Assembly (NCBI GenBank): GCA_026826555.1
Contig: JAKSZT010054324.1
Coordinates: 4,486,835 to 4,550,834 of the forward strand
Direction of reading: 5' to 3'
Length of the DNA stretch: 64,000 nt
From: Tolypeutes matacus
Taxonomy: Eukaryota; Chordata; Mammalia; Cingulata; Chlamyphoridae
The stretch's first letter is position 1. Each line of letters begins with the position of its first letter. Both the position numbers and the translations under genes were made by a program. Positions 10,579 through 22,205 of this stretch are shown here, piece by piece. The notes under the pieces are model-generated. The model saw only the letters and a list, made by a program, of their open reading frames with translations, searched no databases and had not been told where the DNA came from.

Positions 10579-13222
10579 GTTGCTTAAATCTCAAATGCAT
10601 CATTAAAGTTCCAGGTAGTCAGAGGATTCCACATTTAAGATCAGAAAATAAAGTTCCCAGTAACAGCCTGGGCTTATAAAATGATTATATAAATTTCAGA
10701 AAGGAAGAGGTTAGACTCCCAAATACCACCTTATGTGAAAAGGTCTTGAGTTAAACATCCTAATATGACACCATGACTCCTAAACTGGACATATGGGTTA
10801 GCATCCATAAGCTTTTGAAAATGGAGTATGTAGAAAATTAGCTTCTGAATGTTTTGTGCATTCAGGTAGATTGTCTTAGTGTTTGAAGTATATTACGTAG
10901 AACTACTTGTAGCTAAAAGGCTACATTCAACCACATCTACCTAACAATTATGACATGCCTGGTCTGTTTGTCACTGTGCCTGGCATTGGGAAAAACAGGA
11001 TAATACAAAGAATACAACAGAATAGATTCTTAACATTTATAAGATATTTTTTTCTAAGATGCTGGTAAAACATTTTGCTAAAAATATTATAGCATATAAT
11101 TTCTTCTATAAAATTTATACACAGGAATTAAAGATTATACACAGCCACCAATAAATTGCAACAAAGTAGAGCTGAGATGTGGATACCAGTGGTTGGTGAG
11201 GCTCACTCAGTAACTGATGCCTTAAAAAGCATAAAAGCCCAAAAGGTGCCTCAACAGAATGACAAGTTACAACATGCCATGGGCCTTCAGGATTACTCAG
11301 AAACAATTTAGAATATAAATATTAAATTTGCAAGTGTATTTTCCCTAATTCAGCACTGAGGGTCCTGGACTGTACAGATGTTAAACAAGAATGGGCAATC
11401 CTGAGGTCCATCCAGTGATAGCTCAGTCTTTAGGAGGAAAGGTAATTATAAGAATTTCACAACAAGCAGATTGGTATTTACACTATTCATCACCAATGAG
11501 CATTAGAACTTAGATAAGGATGGCAGAATCAGCCAATTCAGAAAATTATCTAGAGAAGAACTCATCAATTTCAGACCTAGAATCCTCTCTGGACTGCTTT
11601 GCCTATGGAAGGATTTGATCCAAGCAAAATAGAGCAAATCCCCAGGATATTGACAGAAACCTTTCACAACTCATTCTTAATCCTTTAAGTCAATGATTAA
11701 TAACATTTTGGTAAAATGGGATACTCTTGCTCTGCCCTTTAGACAGTCAATCATCTCTTAGGTCACAAGGAAAGCTGAGGCAATAGGATATAGTTTATAA
11801 AATGGAAATGGCAAGGAATGCACAGTTTGATTTTTTTTTCTTTGCTACAGTTGCTACTATGTTAACAGTTGCTTCTTGGCAGAAAGTGAGAGGTATAAAG
11901 GAAGCCTAAGGTTTGTTTCTCAAGAAACCATACAAGAAACAAAAGCTGTTTTCATAGACTAGAGTGGGTTTGCCAGCAATTATGTTTTGTAAAATATAAA
12001 TAATGCATTCTGTTTCTAAAAGACCCTGACAAACTATGATAGAAAAAAAGAATCAGCCCTTTTCCTTTGGTTTTAGGGTGGCAAGTTTCACAACAGAAAT
12101 AAAGTGAGCCTGTGTTCTCTAAGTAATTTATTAGTGCATCTTGGCATGGCAGCGCTAATGGGCTTGCTGCCAGGTATTCTGAGCTGCAGTTTGTCATGTC
12201 TGACTCTTTAGTTCTTTCAAGCAATTGAAGAAATGGCCTTCTGCAGGCTGTCAGTGACAGATTCTAGCTCACTCACATAGATAAAGCTCAATTAGCTCCT
12301 GGAAAAAAAACATCTTTTAAAAATGCAATGTGCAGCATCATGAAAGATAGGTAGACCACGGCACCTGAAACAAAATAAAATGTTACTGTTGAGGGAAGGA
12401 TGGGCCCACAATGAGCAAGTGTATGGTTGTTTTATTGGACAGTTTTCTCCACTAAAGACAATGGGGATGTTCATTTTTAATTACTTAAAGCGTTAGGAGA
12501 GATCTTTGCTTTAGAGTCATGATAACGTCAGCAATTATGAGAGTTAGCATGTCATTTATTCATTCATTTGCTTATGACTAAGGTCCACACTCTCTAATTT
12601 TCATGGAATCCCAGCCTAGACTAGAGGTAGCAAATTAGCCTCTCACTGGTTGATACTAGCCTGCAAATGTGTTTAAATCCACATAGTGTTTTACATGTTG
12701 AGCCGACATTTTAAAAATCAGGATATTTCACATGCACAAAAATACAGGCTTTGGGCATCTTTTAAGATACTGAAATATCTGGAAAACTGGATATATATTT
12801 CTTTGGGGGCAAAAATTGACACACACCAGGAACCTACTGCAGCCTTCAGGACAGGCGTGTCTTCTCCCACTCACCACAGTCCCCACCAAGCTTGTGCACT
12901 CATTTGTTACCTCCTTTGCCCTGGTCTAGACAGGGGCCTAGTTTGGTTTTCAAGTTTATGGTCTCCAACAGTGATTCGAAGGCCTCCTGCCTCAAAGTTA
13001 CTTGAGATCCTTTTAAAGAATGGAGATTCCTGGGCCCCTGCCTAGACCTAGACAAGAAAAATATATGGACGTGAGACATGGTGATTCTGATACAAAGTAA
13101 AGTCTCAAAGAACAGTAGAATTCTAGTCTTTAAAAAACAGATGAAAATCTTAGTATCATAAATGAACTCTTGTTTGGACATTTCTACAAGGATCTTTTTT
13201 TATCCCTCTCTAATTATGTGAC
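10579..13222. other. Unassigned DNA, no gene seen
   Basis: About 2.6 kb in which I recognise no exon or clear repeat. The part at 11,110-11,310 is repeat-free but its minus-strand frame has no family resemblance. A weak MER5-like match (GTTACTTGAGATCC, GAGATTCCTGGGCCCCTGCC) occurs at about 12,935-13,090. The longest frame, plus-strand 12,686-13,045, crosses that patch and looks like chance. Confidence 0.45.
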
Positions 13223-13455
13223 TTTTTTTTTTTTTTTTCAGATTTATTTTATTGATTTCTCCCCCCACCTCCCTCGTTTGTGCTCACTGTCTGCTCTCTG
13301 TTCATCATCTTTTTAGGAGGCACTGGGAACCAAACCCAGGACCTCCCTTGTGGAAGGGAGGCACCCAGTCACGTGAGCAACCTCCTCTCCCTGCTTGTGT
13401 CATCTCATTATCTCTTCATTGTGTCATCTTGTTGCATCAGCTCGATATCTTGTTT
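13223..13455 (-). mobile_element. DAS-type tRNA-derived SINE, truncated
   Basis: On the plus strand: a T run (the SINE A-tail), CAGATTTATTTTATTG, GTGCTCACTGTCTGCTCTC, then AGGAGGCACTGGGAACCAAA and CCCAGGACCTCCCTTGTGG, which include the reverse complement of a degraded RNA polymerase III B box. It continues into TTGTGTCATCTTGTTGCATC and stops, so the second monomer seen in dimeric copies is missing. The family is the armadillo-type tRNA-derived SINE. Confidence 0.8.
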
Positions 13456-13799
13456 AGGACCTTACTTTTAATAGCTACTTTTCCTCTGAAAATATCAGCT
13501 AACTAAAATTACCCTACAGGGAAAAATTCAAATGACTTACTGTCTGTTACTGACTTAGGTCAAATTTTCAATTTGGAGATAAAATCCACTATGTTTTATG
13601 AACTAATTTGTTCTCCACACAAGTGGTTGAACTTGAAAGCTATATTTGTTTCTGGCACTCCTAAATCATAATTAGAGGAAATAGTTCTAGAGTTAGAATT
13701 CAATTGGCACAGAGCCTAAATGAATTAATAAAAAGTCTGTATTTTTCTCTAGGTACTGTTCTCTGACTTTTGAAAGTCATTAGCTAGGAAGAGTCTATA
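13456..13799. other. Unassigned DNA
   Basis: No feature recognised. Confidence 0.5.
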
Positions 13800-13998
13800 T
13801 CTATTATAATAAAAATAATGAAAATCCCTTACACTTGTATGGTGTTTTAGAGTTTACAAAGCACTCTCAGATATATCATGTTCTTTGAGTCTCTCAGCCA
13901 CCCTGTGTGATGTGAATAGATGAAGAAATGAAGGCTGAGCTCACATTGCAGATGGTTGTAGATGAGGAGCAGATCCTTAGGTCTTGCAAATTCTGATC
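13800..13998 (-). mobile_element. MIR-type SINE, antisense
   Basis: ACACTTGTATGGTGTTTTAG, AGTTTACAAAGCACTCTCAG and AGCCACCCTGTGTGATGTGA correspond to the antisense MIR/THER core region. Degraded; ends uncertain. Confidence 0.5.
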
Positions 13999-14874
13999 TG
14001 TTTTTGGTTTATTACATTGTGCCCAAATTTGTAATATGAAATGGGATCTTTATTAACATACGCTTGTAGGTTTATTTCAAGTAGGTGCCACACCTTGTAC
14101 AAGTAAATGCCTGGGGATCATGAACTGAATCTTTTCAACTGCCTCAAAGAGACCAGATCTTGTTTATTGATAGAATCCTGCAAACACAATGATTATATCA
14201 TGTTCTTATGGTAGTGGGACAATTTGCACTGTTGATTTACGGTCCTATCCCCTTTTTGAGTGTTTTTTTAATTGCTCCATCTTTCTTATTTCCTATCTAT
14301 ATCAAGGAACCTGGTAATGAAAGAACAGAAATCTGATAAATTCTGTGAAATCTCATCACTCCAGTTACACAGCATCCTCCCACCATTCCCATCCTCTTTA
14401 AACCCATGCCTAGATCTTTGTTTCCCCACCTCCCACACCTCCCACAACATCCCACACAAACATCCTTCATCAATGTGGCACATCACCTGTAATGGATATA
14501 CACATCCTGGGGCCTTGCCACCAACATAGAATCACCAGGGGGTTTTGGTGGTCTTGACTTTCTTTGCTTGGTTTTCAGGAGTTACTTCATATATTTAATG
14601 TATATTTGAGGAGCCTAATGCTTGAGAAGATGGGAAGGAAATAAACAAGTGAAAACTTGAATGGTAGACATGGTAAAATTCTAACTTGAAAACTGCACAA
14701 ATTGCTGATTTTGTGGGTTGGCAAACGTATGCCAAGTAGATAACTGAGAAATCACCTTTACTGAATCTCTCTTTGTCAAACCCATCCCCACCTCCCAAGT
14801 AACAATGACCCCTGTCCAAGTCCTGATTTGTGGGTGCCTCCACAAATAAAAGTAAAATGAATTTTCCAGGCAAG
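13999..14874. other. Unassigned DNA
   Basis: No gene recognised. The minus-strand frame at 14,595-14,945 runs into the MIR that follows, which argues that it is spurious. Confidence 0.5.
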
Positions 14875-15065
14875 AGTTTAGTTTTTAGAATCAGACAAAC
14901 CTGGGCCACCTGTGGACTGTCAGTCACTGAGTTTGTGACTCTCAAGGAAGGTTAAGGAGCCTTCCTTGGTGTTCTGAGAACTAAGATCACACTTGTTAAG
15001 CACAGAAAATAATGCCTGGCACATTTTAAATACAAGGGCATATTTGCTATCACTTCTATTATTTG
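14875..15065 (+). mobile_element. MIR SINE, sense
   Basis: TAGAATCAGACAAACCTGGG, CAGTCACTGAGTTTGTGAC and AATGCCTGGCACATTTTAAA follow the sense MIR in order, with the middle deleted or diverged. Confidence 0.55.
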
Positions 15066-15317
15066 GGGAATGCTAATATTAGGTTATATATGTCTTGTAA
15101 CACCCTAGCTAAAATGAATTCATTATATCCTCAGGGAAGGAAATGAAGAAGGAGTAGAACACTGGGCAGGTTAGATGGGTTGTAATGGAGGCAGGTCAAG
15201 TCCCTGGGTGCTGCCAAAGGATGCAGACACAACTTAAACCTGGGCCTGCATGAGGTAGTAGGTTTCAGAATAAGCAGGACAGGGGCATGGTAGAAGGATA
15301 TATATATACTTATATCG

Positions 15318-15545
15318 ATGATGATAACTTACATCTATTAAATGCTTGCAATGTGCCTAGAAATAAGCTAACTGATTTATATGTATTTTTCTAGTTATTC
15401 TTCATAATCCTAGCCTAATTTATAGAGAAGGAAATTGAGGCATCGTGATATTTCCTAAATTGCCCAAGGTCACACTGTTTTTGAGTGGCAGATGTGGAAT
15501 TCAGACCCAGACAGTGTGACTCCAGTGCCTACTCTCTACACTGTT
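15318..15545 (-). mobile_element. MIR SINE, antisense
   Basis: The whole antisense MIR order is visible: TAAATGCTTGCAATGTGCCT, TTCTTCATAATCCTAGCC, AGAAGGAAATTGAGGCATC, TTGCCCAAGGTCACACTG and GTGGAATTCAGACCCAGACA. One of the better-preserved MIRs in the window. Confidence 0.8.
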
Positions 15546-16119
15546 TTGGGGAAGCAAGGCATTTTAGCCAAAGAAAACTACCCTTAGCTTTGTTAGGACT
15601 CTTGCTGAATTGCTGGAGTCAGCAAACTTTGCCAGGGAAAGCTGTTCTATGGATGTCAAAAGGGAAATGAGGTTATAGATCTCTCCCTGTCTAGAGTGTA
15701 TATTTATTGTACAGTAGGATGTAATCTAAATTATTCACAATTTATATTTTATGGAAATTTTAGCTTCTGTAAATCTGATTTAGATTTCAAGACTAGAGTT
15801 ATGTGTAATAAAATTCTTATAAAATCCATTTAAAAGATTAATGATAGATGTATTGGTAGAAAATTAAATCTGGGTATTTTATTTTCTCAAGTTTCCTGGA
15901 TCTTCCAATATCATCTGCAGAGATTGTGACAAAATCTTTTCTCTTATGTCTCCTGGGCAAAGCTAAGAGCAAAGTGGCTTTCTTTACTGGTCTTGTGAAT
16001 ACAGAATATTCTTTTGGGAAGAAAAGGCCAGTTAGTTCCTCTTGGAATAGGTTTCTGCTAAGATTTCTATTATAAATTCTCCTTTACAAATGTGTGGTCA
16101 GACTTGTTGGGGTGGAATC
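15546..16119. other. Unassigned DNA
   Basis: AT-rich sequence with no recognised feature. Confidence 0.5.
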
Positions 16120-16255
16120 TAGTCTTCATACTTATTAACTGGGTGAGTTGGTAGAAACCATGTAAACTCTAAGCCTCCATTTCCTCAGCTGAAAAAATGG
16201 GGATAAAACATCCTATTTCACAGGTGGGAGATATTAAGGAGAATTAAATATCAAT
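16120..16255 (+). mobile_element. MIR SINE fragment, sense
   Basis: AAGCCTCCATTTCCTCAGCT, AAAAATGGGGATAAAACATC and GGAGAATTAAAT match the 3' half of the MIR core. Confidence 0.65.
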
Positions 16256-16824
16256 TGAATTGGAATGAAAGAAGTAGGTCTTGAGTTAGATCTTGAAATA
16301 AAAACAGGTCAATATACAGGGAAACAGATCAACACCACTAGGTTATTATTAATGTGGAATCACACTATTGGTTAATGGATTTTACCATGGAGAGTTTGCC
16401 ATTTAAAATATCTCCCTGTACTTAATTTTATCAGATCATTAATTCAAGACAAAGTGATTACTTTTCATTTTGTTCATCTCGCGAAGCATTAGTTGAATTT
16501 TTCTTTTGTACTAGGTACTGAATAAAGTGCTGAAAATTCACAGACAATTAAGACATGGACCTCCTGGAAGGTCACTCAGAACCATATCATGATCTTTCTG
16601 AGAACTGGGCTTTAGGGTGATATTTTCCAGCTAAAGAATTGGTTGTCTCCAGTTATGATAAATGGAAACTTGCCAAAATTTCCTCTGTACACAGTTCTGT
16701 CATGAGGAAAGTCTCTCAACACTAGATAAGGGTTCTTAAAAAGGTGTCTTGATTGCTGATATGTGCAGGTGAGTTGAGAGGTTCCCAGAGCAGGGAGAGT
16801 TTGGTTAAAGTATATCAGCGGAGA
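16256..16824. other. Unassigned DNA
   Basis: Nothing recognised between the two MIRs. Confidence 0.5.
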
Positions 16825-17022
16825 GGCTATCTGGCTTTGAAGATAGAGCATGGACTTTGGACTCAGATCTGGATTCAAATCCTGGCTTTGCCCTTTATTA
16901 GCAAAGTGTCATTGGGCAAGTTCCTTTCCTTACTTGAGATAATTTTTTCATCTGTTAAAAACAGTGACGACAGTGTCTAGCTTGCAATGTTATTGTGAAG
17001 ATTAAATGAGATAACATATTTG
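16825..17022 (+). mobile_element. MIR SINE, sense
   Basis: GAGCATGGACTTTGGACTCA, GGATTCAAATCCTGGCTTTG (carries the degraded B box), TCATTGGGCAAGTTCCTTTC and GATTAAATGAGATAACATAT follow the sense MIR from tRNA-like head to core. Clear but no longer transcribable as a SINE. Confidence 0.85.
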
Positions 17023-17204
17023 GAGGATAGCCGTACCTTCTTTTAAGAAACATAGACTTTGATAGTATGTGATATACATTTTCTTCAGCATGTTATTAAG
17101 CAGAAATTCTTTGTCAACCATCTCCCCACGTACCTCTATCTTTTGTAAGTGGAATCATCCTCAAAAGCTTAGGGAACATCTCATCTCTATCTTGATTTTC
17201 TCTG

Positions 17205-17410
17205 AACTCCTAAATCAGAAGTGATCTTTTCTCATGTAGCCACAGAATATCTATTTTCTATCCCATTTATGATGGATTTTCCCATATTAAATCACAATTT
17301 TAGCTATTTATCTCCTTATGTTAGTGCTTCAACTAACTAGTAAGCTCCTGAGGGACAGACTTAAGTCTATTCCTCTCCATTCTACTCAGCCTAAAGTCTG
17401 GCTTGTAGTT
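17205..17410 (+). mobile_element. L2 3' end, sense
   Basis: TAGTAAGCTCCTGAGGGACA and TAAAGTCTGGCTTGTAG match the terminal part of L2, preceded by weakly matching text. Confidence 0.5.
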
Positions 17411-18439
17411 TGGGGACCCATGGGCACAGAGGGTGGTGAAGATGTGGGATCATAGGGATGAGCTGAGAGGCACAGAGGATTATTCTGAGGTCTTGAAACC
17501 TAATGCAATTTGTTCTGCTGCACCTGGAACTTGTTTGGAACCAGTGACCCATTTATTTTTTCTAATTTCTCCTTTTTGGAATGGAAATTTCTATCCTATG
17601 CTTGATTCATCATTGTATTTTGAAAGCAAATAACTTGTTTTCTAATTTCACAGGTCCACAGCTAGTGAGGAGTTTTGCTCCAGGATGGATTAAACCCAAA
17701 GTCTCAACCACACCTAATTTAGATGATTTTAGAGAATGAGATATGGGACTCTTGTGCTGAGATATTTAGATGAGATTTTGAACTTTGAGTTGATATAATG
17801 TGTTGGGGTGGGGTGAGTGTATCAGAACTATTCACGGAGGAAATAAAAAGCCATTAGGCAGGAATTTCCTCATATTTTGAGGTTTTCCTTTCTTTATTCA
17901 CCCTTCTCCCCCAATAAACATTTGTATCTTTTTATTTATTATGATGGACAAGCTTTTATTTCTTTAGCTAGGACTATTTCCCTATGCTGGGGATCACACT
18001 CATCCTGCTCAGGGACCATGATCCATCAGTCTCTATCTATGCTCTCCCCATTTCATCTTTTAATTTAACTTTTTATGCCCAACACAGTGCAAAGAACAGA
18101 GTCTCATACAGAAGGGACTTAATACAATATTTGTACAATAAATGATAACAATCATTGTTTTAGGAAAGGATTGTTTAAATTGTTTGTTTCTTTGGTGAGA
18201 TGGTTTTCAAAATTTTAGTTGTGAAATTCTTGGTTCAAATAAAATCTTACCAGGAGACTATTTGCAAAATGGGTAAAAGCTCAAGTGCTCTGGCCATGTG
18301 GGGACAGGCAGGGAGAACAAGGGCCTGAAGCTTTGGATGCTCACTCCCTGCCTTTTCCCACTGTAGTGGTGGAGGTCCTACACAATGCATTTTGCAGACC
18401 AGGGATATATTAAAAATGAGGCTTGCTTATAAAAATTAT
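17411..18439. other. Unassigned DNA; possible L2 tail near 17,900-18,150
   Basis: The stretch ending ACAATAAATGATAACAATCA near 18,135-18,155, after GCCCAACACAGTGCAAAGAA, resembles a badly decayed L2 3' terminus. Nothing else is recognised. Confidence 0.35.
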
Positions 18440-18855
18440 TAACCAGAGCTTTTAAAAAAATTGTAACTTAAAAAAAAATGTATTTACTTATCCCCCCCCC
18501 CCCCTGTTGTTTGTGCTCGCTGTCTGCTCTCTGTGTCCATTTGTTGTGTGCTTGTCTCCTTTTCTTTCTTTCTTTCTTTCTTTCTTTTTTTTTTTTTTGA
18601 GGCACCAGGAATCAAACCCAGGACCTCCCATGTGGGAGGGAGGGGCCCAATCGCTTGAGCCACCTCCCCTCTTTGCTTGTTGTGTCTCTCATTGTGTTTC
18701 CTTGTTGTGTCTCTTTGTTGTTTCATCTCACTGCGTCAGCTCACTATTTTGCTCGTCTTCTTTAGGAGGCACTGGGAACTGAACCCAGTACCTCCCACAT
18801 GGTAGGTGGGCACCCAGTTGCTGGAGCCATATCTGCTTCCCTAACCACAACTTTT
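18440..18855 (-). mobile_element. Dimeric DAS-type SINE with imperfect target-site duplication
   Basis: Flanking copies TAACCAGAGCTTTT (18,440-18,453) and TAACCACAACTTTT (18,842-18,855) suggest the duplication, with 12 of 14 bases equal. Between them are two SINE monomers, each with the antisense GGAATC/GAACT-type B-box region (AATCAAACCCAGGACCTCCC and ACTGAACCCAGTACCTCCC), joined by a TTGTGTCTC-rich linker. A C13 run and a (TTTC)n tract followed by T13 lie inside at about 18,492-18,598. The open frame across it on the plus strand is SINE antisense text, not a gene. Confidence 0.8.
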
Positions 18856-19699
18856 GAGGCTCACATTAATCGCATTTAGGTAGCTTGAATATCATAGCCT
18901 TATTCTCATTTCTAGAGTTCACACTGTTGACATTTACTGCCGGGAGTGGATAGATTATCTATTTTGGTCAGCCTCAATAGGAAGTATAACAATCAAACAC
19001 AAAGTGGTGCCTGAACTCTTGTTGTCCTTAAGATGGGTTGGCAGAGCAACAGGATGGAGCTATTCTCATTGGGTCTCAGTATATAAGCAAAGAGTGATAA
19101 AATATTGTCATTCACAAGAAAGAAGAGTTGCTTCCATTAATCCTGTGCCTTTAATGATGAAATAACACAAAACACTCTGCACATATTGTTTCCTCAATCC
19201 TCAGAGACATTTAATTAAGCAACAAAGTTTCATACAACCTGGTTTTCTTTGCTTCACTTTTAAGATGTCAGTGACTGCATGGGATGAATTTGGATGGTAT
19301 GATTTGCTGGTTGCTGGGTTCCCCCTCCCCCCCTCCCTTACTGTCTTTCATTTCTTCCCTGGCTTTTTGTTCCTGTTGTGCTTCCTTTGTTGGGATGCCT
19401 GATGAATATTTGCAATCCTTGTGTCAGATTTACAGGAGCCTGGGTTAACATTAAAGCTGAACAACAATAGAAATCCATCTAAATTGCTTCCCAGGAAACT
19501 AAGGAAACACATCTGATGGACATTCTAGTAGCGTGACCCCCATTGAAAATGGGTTGGCTATGGTGTATCAAAAAGATGATTTAGTAAAAATAGAACATTG
19601 AACAATGCCCACAGGATCTATTCCAAAATTTACCAGTTTCCTTAAGCTGATCATCTTTTTACCTCTATTTCAAAGACAGAATAAGAGCCAACAGGGACT
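18856..19699. other. Unassigned DNA
   Basis: No gene or repeat recognised. A C/T-rich patch sits at 19,320-19,340. Confidence 0.5.
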
Positions 19700-20225
19700 A
19701 ACAAATGCTTGCGACTTCCCTTCCTCTCACCTCCAGACTTTTTTCCATCTTTCTGTACCCTGATTTTTTATCCTTCCTCTCAGAGGAGAAAAACTCATAT
19801 TTCTCCACCGTCCTGACCCTATTCCTATCTCCTGCTTGCTCTTGGACTTCATCCATCAGTTATTCTCTTTGACAATTAGATTTGCCATCTAGTTGCATTC
19901 TCTCTGTCTCTCTCTCTGTCTCTCTCACATATCAAACCCCAAACAGAAAAATGTATATATATATTTTGGCTCTATTGCCTCAAGGTACTAGGCAACACTT
20001 ATCTTATTTTCACTGCCAAACTTCTTGTAAGAAATGTCTGCCTGTATTGACTCCACTTTCTCACCTCCCAGCCAGCCTTCCATACATGGCTTCTAACCCC
20101 ACCACTATACAAAAGCTGCCCCTACTTACCAAGGTCACTAGTTACTTGCTTAATATCATACCCATTATTTCCTTCTTAGGCTAAAACTTACACAATTTCT
20201 GCAGTACTTGACACTTTTGACCACT
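19700..20225 (+). mobile_element. L2 LINE fragment, reverse-transcriptase region
   Basis: At about 20,200-20,240 the plus strand still reads AVLDTFDHSFFF, a decayed form of the L2 reverse-transcriptase motif A (F-D-x-V-D-H-S). Upstream text (ACCAAGGTCACTAGTTACTT, TGACTCCACTTTCTCACCTC) is the matching coding region. It is followed by further L2 pieces at 21.3 and 22.0 kb in the same order and orientation, so one element was probably split. Confidence 0.65.
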
Positions 20226-21261
20226 CTTTCTTCTTTCTAAAAAATTTTTTTCTTTGCTGAATATTGAATTGCTACATTGGTCAAAGGCCTGCAAAGAAAC
20301 AGATGCCACTCTCAAGTAGGGTAACTAAGGAGAGTTAATGGAGGACTATTTACAAACATGTGGGCATAGTTAAGAGAAAACAAGGGATGGTGAAGTTGAC
20401 TGGAGCTCCAGCAGCTTGGGTCCATTAACCCCCTCAACCCGCTATCAACACCTGAAGGGGCAAGAGAGAAACATTTATTGGAACTTGAGTAGAAACATTT
20501 ATTGGAACCCATTGATTGTGGTGTTCAGCAGAGGAACTTGTCCAACCTACAGCTACCTGGTAGGTAAAGATCCAGGGGAGTAAACACCCCAACTTCAGTC
20601 CTCATCTCCCTTATCCACCATGTCCTGCCATGGCCAAACTCAATTAGAAGCCAGATGGAAAAGCAGCCATTTGATGTAGTCCCTAAAGATCAAACTCCCT
20701 AGAGCTCAGAGCAAAGGGACTAAAGATGGTTCCTTCCATGTGAAGAGACACATGGAAGATATCCAGTGAAGTAAATATAAATGCATTTTCACAAAAGAAG
20801 TGGTAGAATATAAAGAGCAGCAATGCAACAAACCTCTTTCTACCGTTTTTCTTGTCCTGGGAGTAAATGCTGGCTTCAGCGTGCTGCTTACCTACTGGAT
20901 TCCCTCTTTCACTTAATCTTTGGCCTCTGAGAATTCCTTAATTTCTTGTAAGCTCATTGATCACATATTTATAAATTAATCACCATTATTTGTAGTTTTC
21001 TGTGGAAGAGTCTGAGAATCTGCTGGAAATGGAAGGTACTCCCTCCTTTTCAAAGTACTTTCTTGTTGACTCAGTGTAGCAGGATGGAATTTTTCACCTT
21101 ACTCTTTATCTCCCTTTTGATACCCCCTGGTAAGAGAAGTCATCTTTGGTCTTCATAAAGAAGGATTAATGAGACAGAGATTTTAATAAATATATATCAA
21201 AATTGTGCTTATGTATTTTGAGATTGCCAATACTAGCAAGGGAAATGTTTCTTTGTCTTCA
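20226..21261. other. Unassigned insert between L2 pieces
   Basis: About 1 kb separates collinear L2 fragments. From 20,280 to 20,760 it reads like a medium-reiterated repeat I cannot name. A short tandem doublet, AGAAACATTTATTGGAAC, occurs twice at about 20,467-20,508. Confidence 0.35.
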
Positions 21262-21400
21262 GATCTCATCACTCTCTTGAGCTTTAATTCTGCACTTCCA
21301 ATTTCCTAATGGACATCTCTGTATAAGCTGCTTCAAACTCAACATGTTCCAAACTAAACCCTTTTCTCCATCCAATTCTACTTCTCTTCCTGTATTTGTT
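21262..21400 (+). mobile_element. L2 fragment, middle
   Basis: AATGGACATCTCTGTATAAG and CTCAACATGTTCCAAACTAA match the L2 coding region just downstream of the reverse-transcriptase catalytic part. Confidence 0.6.
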
Positions 21401-21949
21401 TAGGGGGTACACTATGCACTCAGTCATTAAACTAGATGTGAGTAATGGAACCCCTTTTTCATATAGGGGTCATATCCCTGGGGCTTCTTGAGAGTAGATT
21501 GTCATTTTCAAGTTGATGCACAGCAGTGTTTTTTTCCCACTTTGCTTGGCACAGCAAGGTTGACTACACTTCATTGCAGAGGCTGTTGGTTTTCTCAGAA
21601 ACCAGGTAGGCCTTACACACACTATGATCCTCCCATCTCTTTTTTCATCCTTGTAATTGTGGTCCCTACTAAATCCTTTGACAAATATTGGCCTACCTTA
21701 TTTTTTGATCCATAATCAATTCTTTAGAGTAAACAGAGGAAGGAGGTTATCTAAGAGAGAAGTCTGGGTATATGCATTAACAGGCCTCTCATGACCCTGT
21801 GTTCATTTTAGCCCCATGCTTTCTCTAGATAACTATCTTCAGTTTCTCTTTCAGTCTCATTTTCACCAGGCTAGGTATGTCTTGCTTTGGGCTGAACTGT
21901 GTTTCATCCATTTAGCTTTATTTTTCCTACTTGCAGTAATCAATAACCC
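21401..21949. other. Unassigned DNA between L2 pieces
   Basis: No clear feature; may include diverged L2 or a later insertion. Confidence 0.4.
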
Positions 21950-22205
21950 TGCTATTTTAACATCTTAGGTTTAGGGTTTTCCTTGATTATCTCTTTTCCC
22001 TTATCCTCATCCCACATCTAGTCAATCACCAGTTCTTGCCAAATCTTTTCCCTAAATAACTCTCAAATTACACTTCCTTTTCACTTCCACTGCCACTATA
22101 AGGCTCCCATGTGTCTCTCCTTTGTTTCTAAAACAGACTTCTAACTGATCTTCCTGCTTCAAGAAGGCCTTCATCCAACTTCACATGGTACATACGGCAT
22201 CTGGA
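21950..22205 (+). mobile_element. L2 fragment, downstream part
   Basis: TTTCCTTGATTATCTCTTTT, CATCTAGTCAATCACCAGTT and CTGATCTTCCTGCTTCAAG follow the order of L2 after the previous fragment. Confidence 0.55.

Noticed and set aside
12686..13045. 119-codon plus-strand frame
   Set aside because: No recognisable domain; it overlaps a weak MER5-like patch and a minus-strand frame; composition is like the surroundings.
18484..18782. Frames on both strands with a phenylalanine- or lysine-rich run
   Set aside because: Translation of a SINE and its (TTTC)n/T-rich tract.
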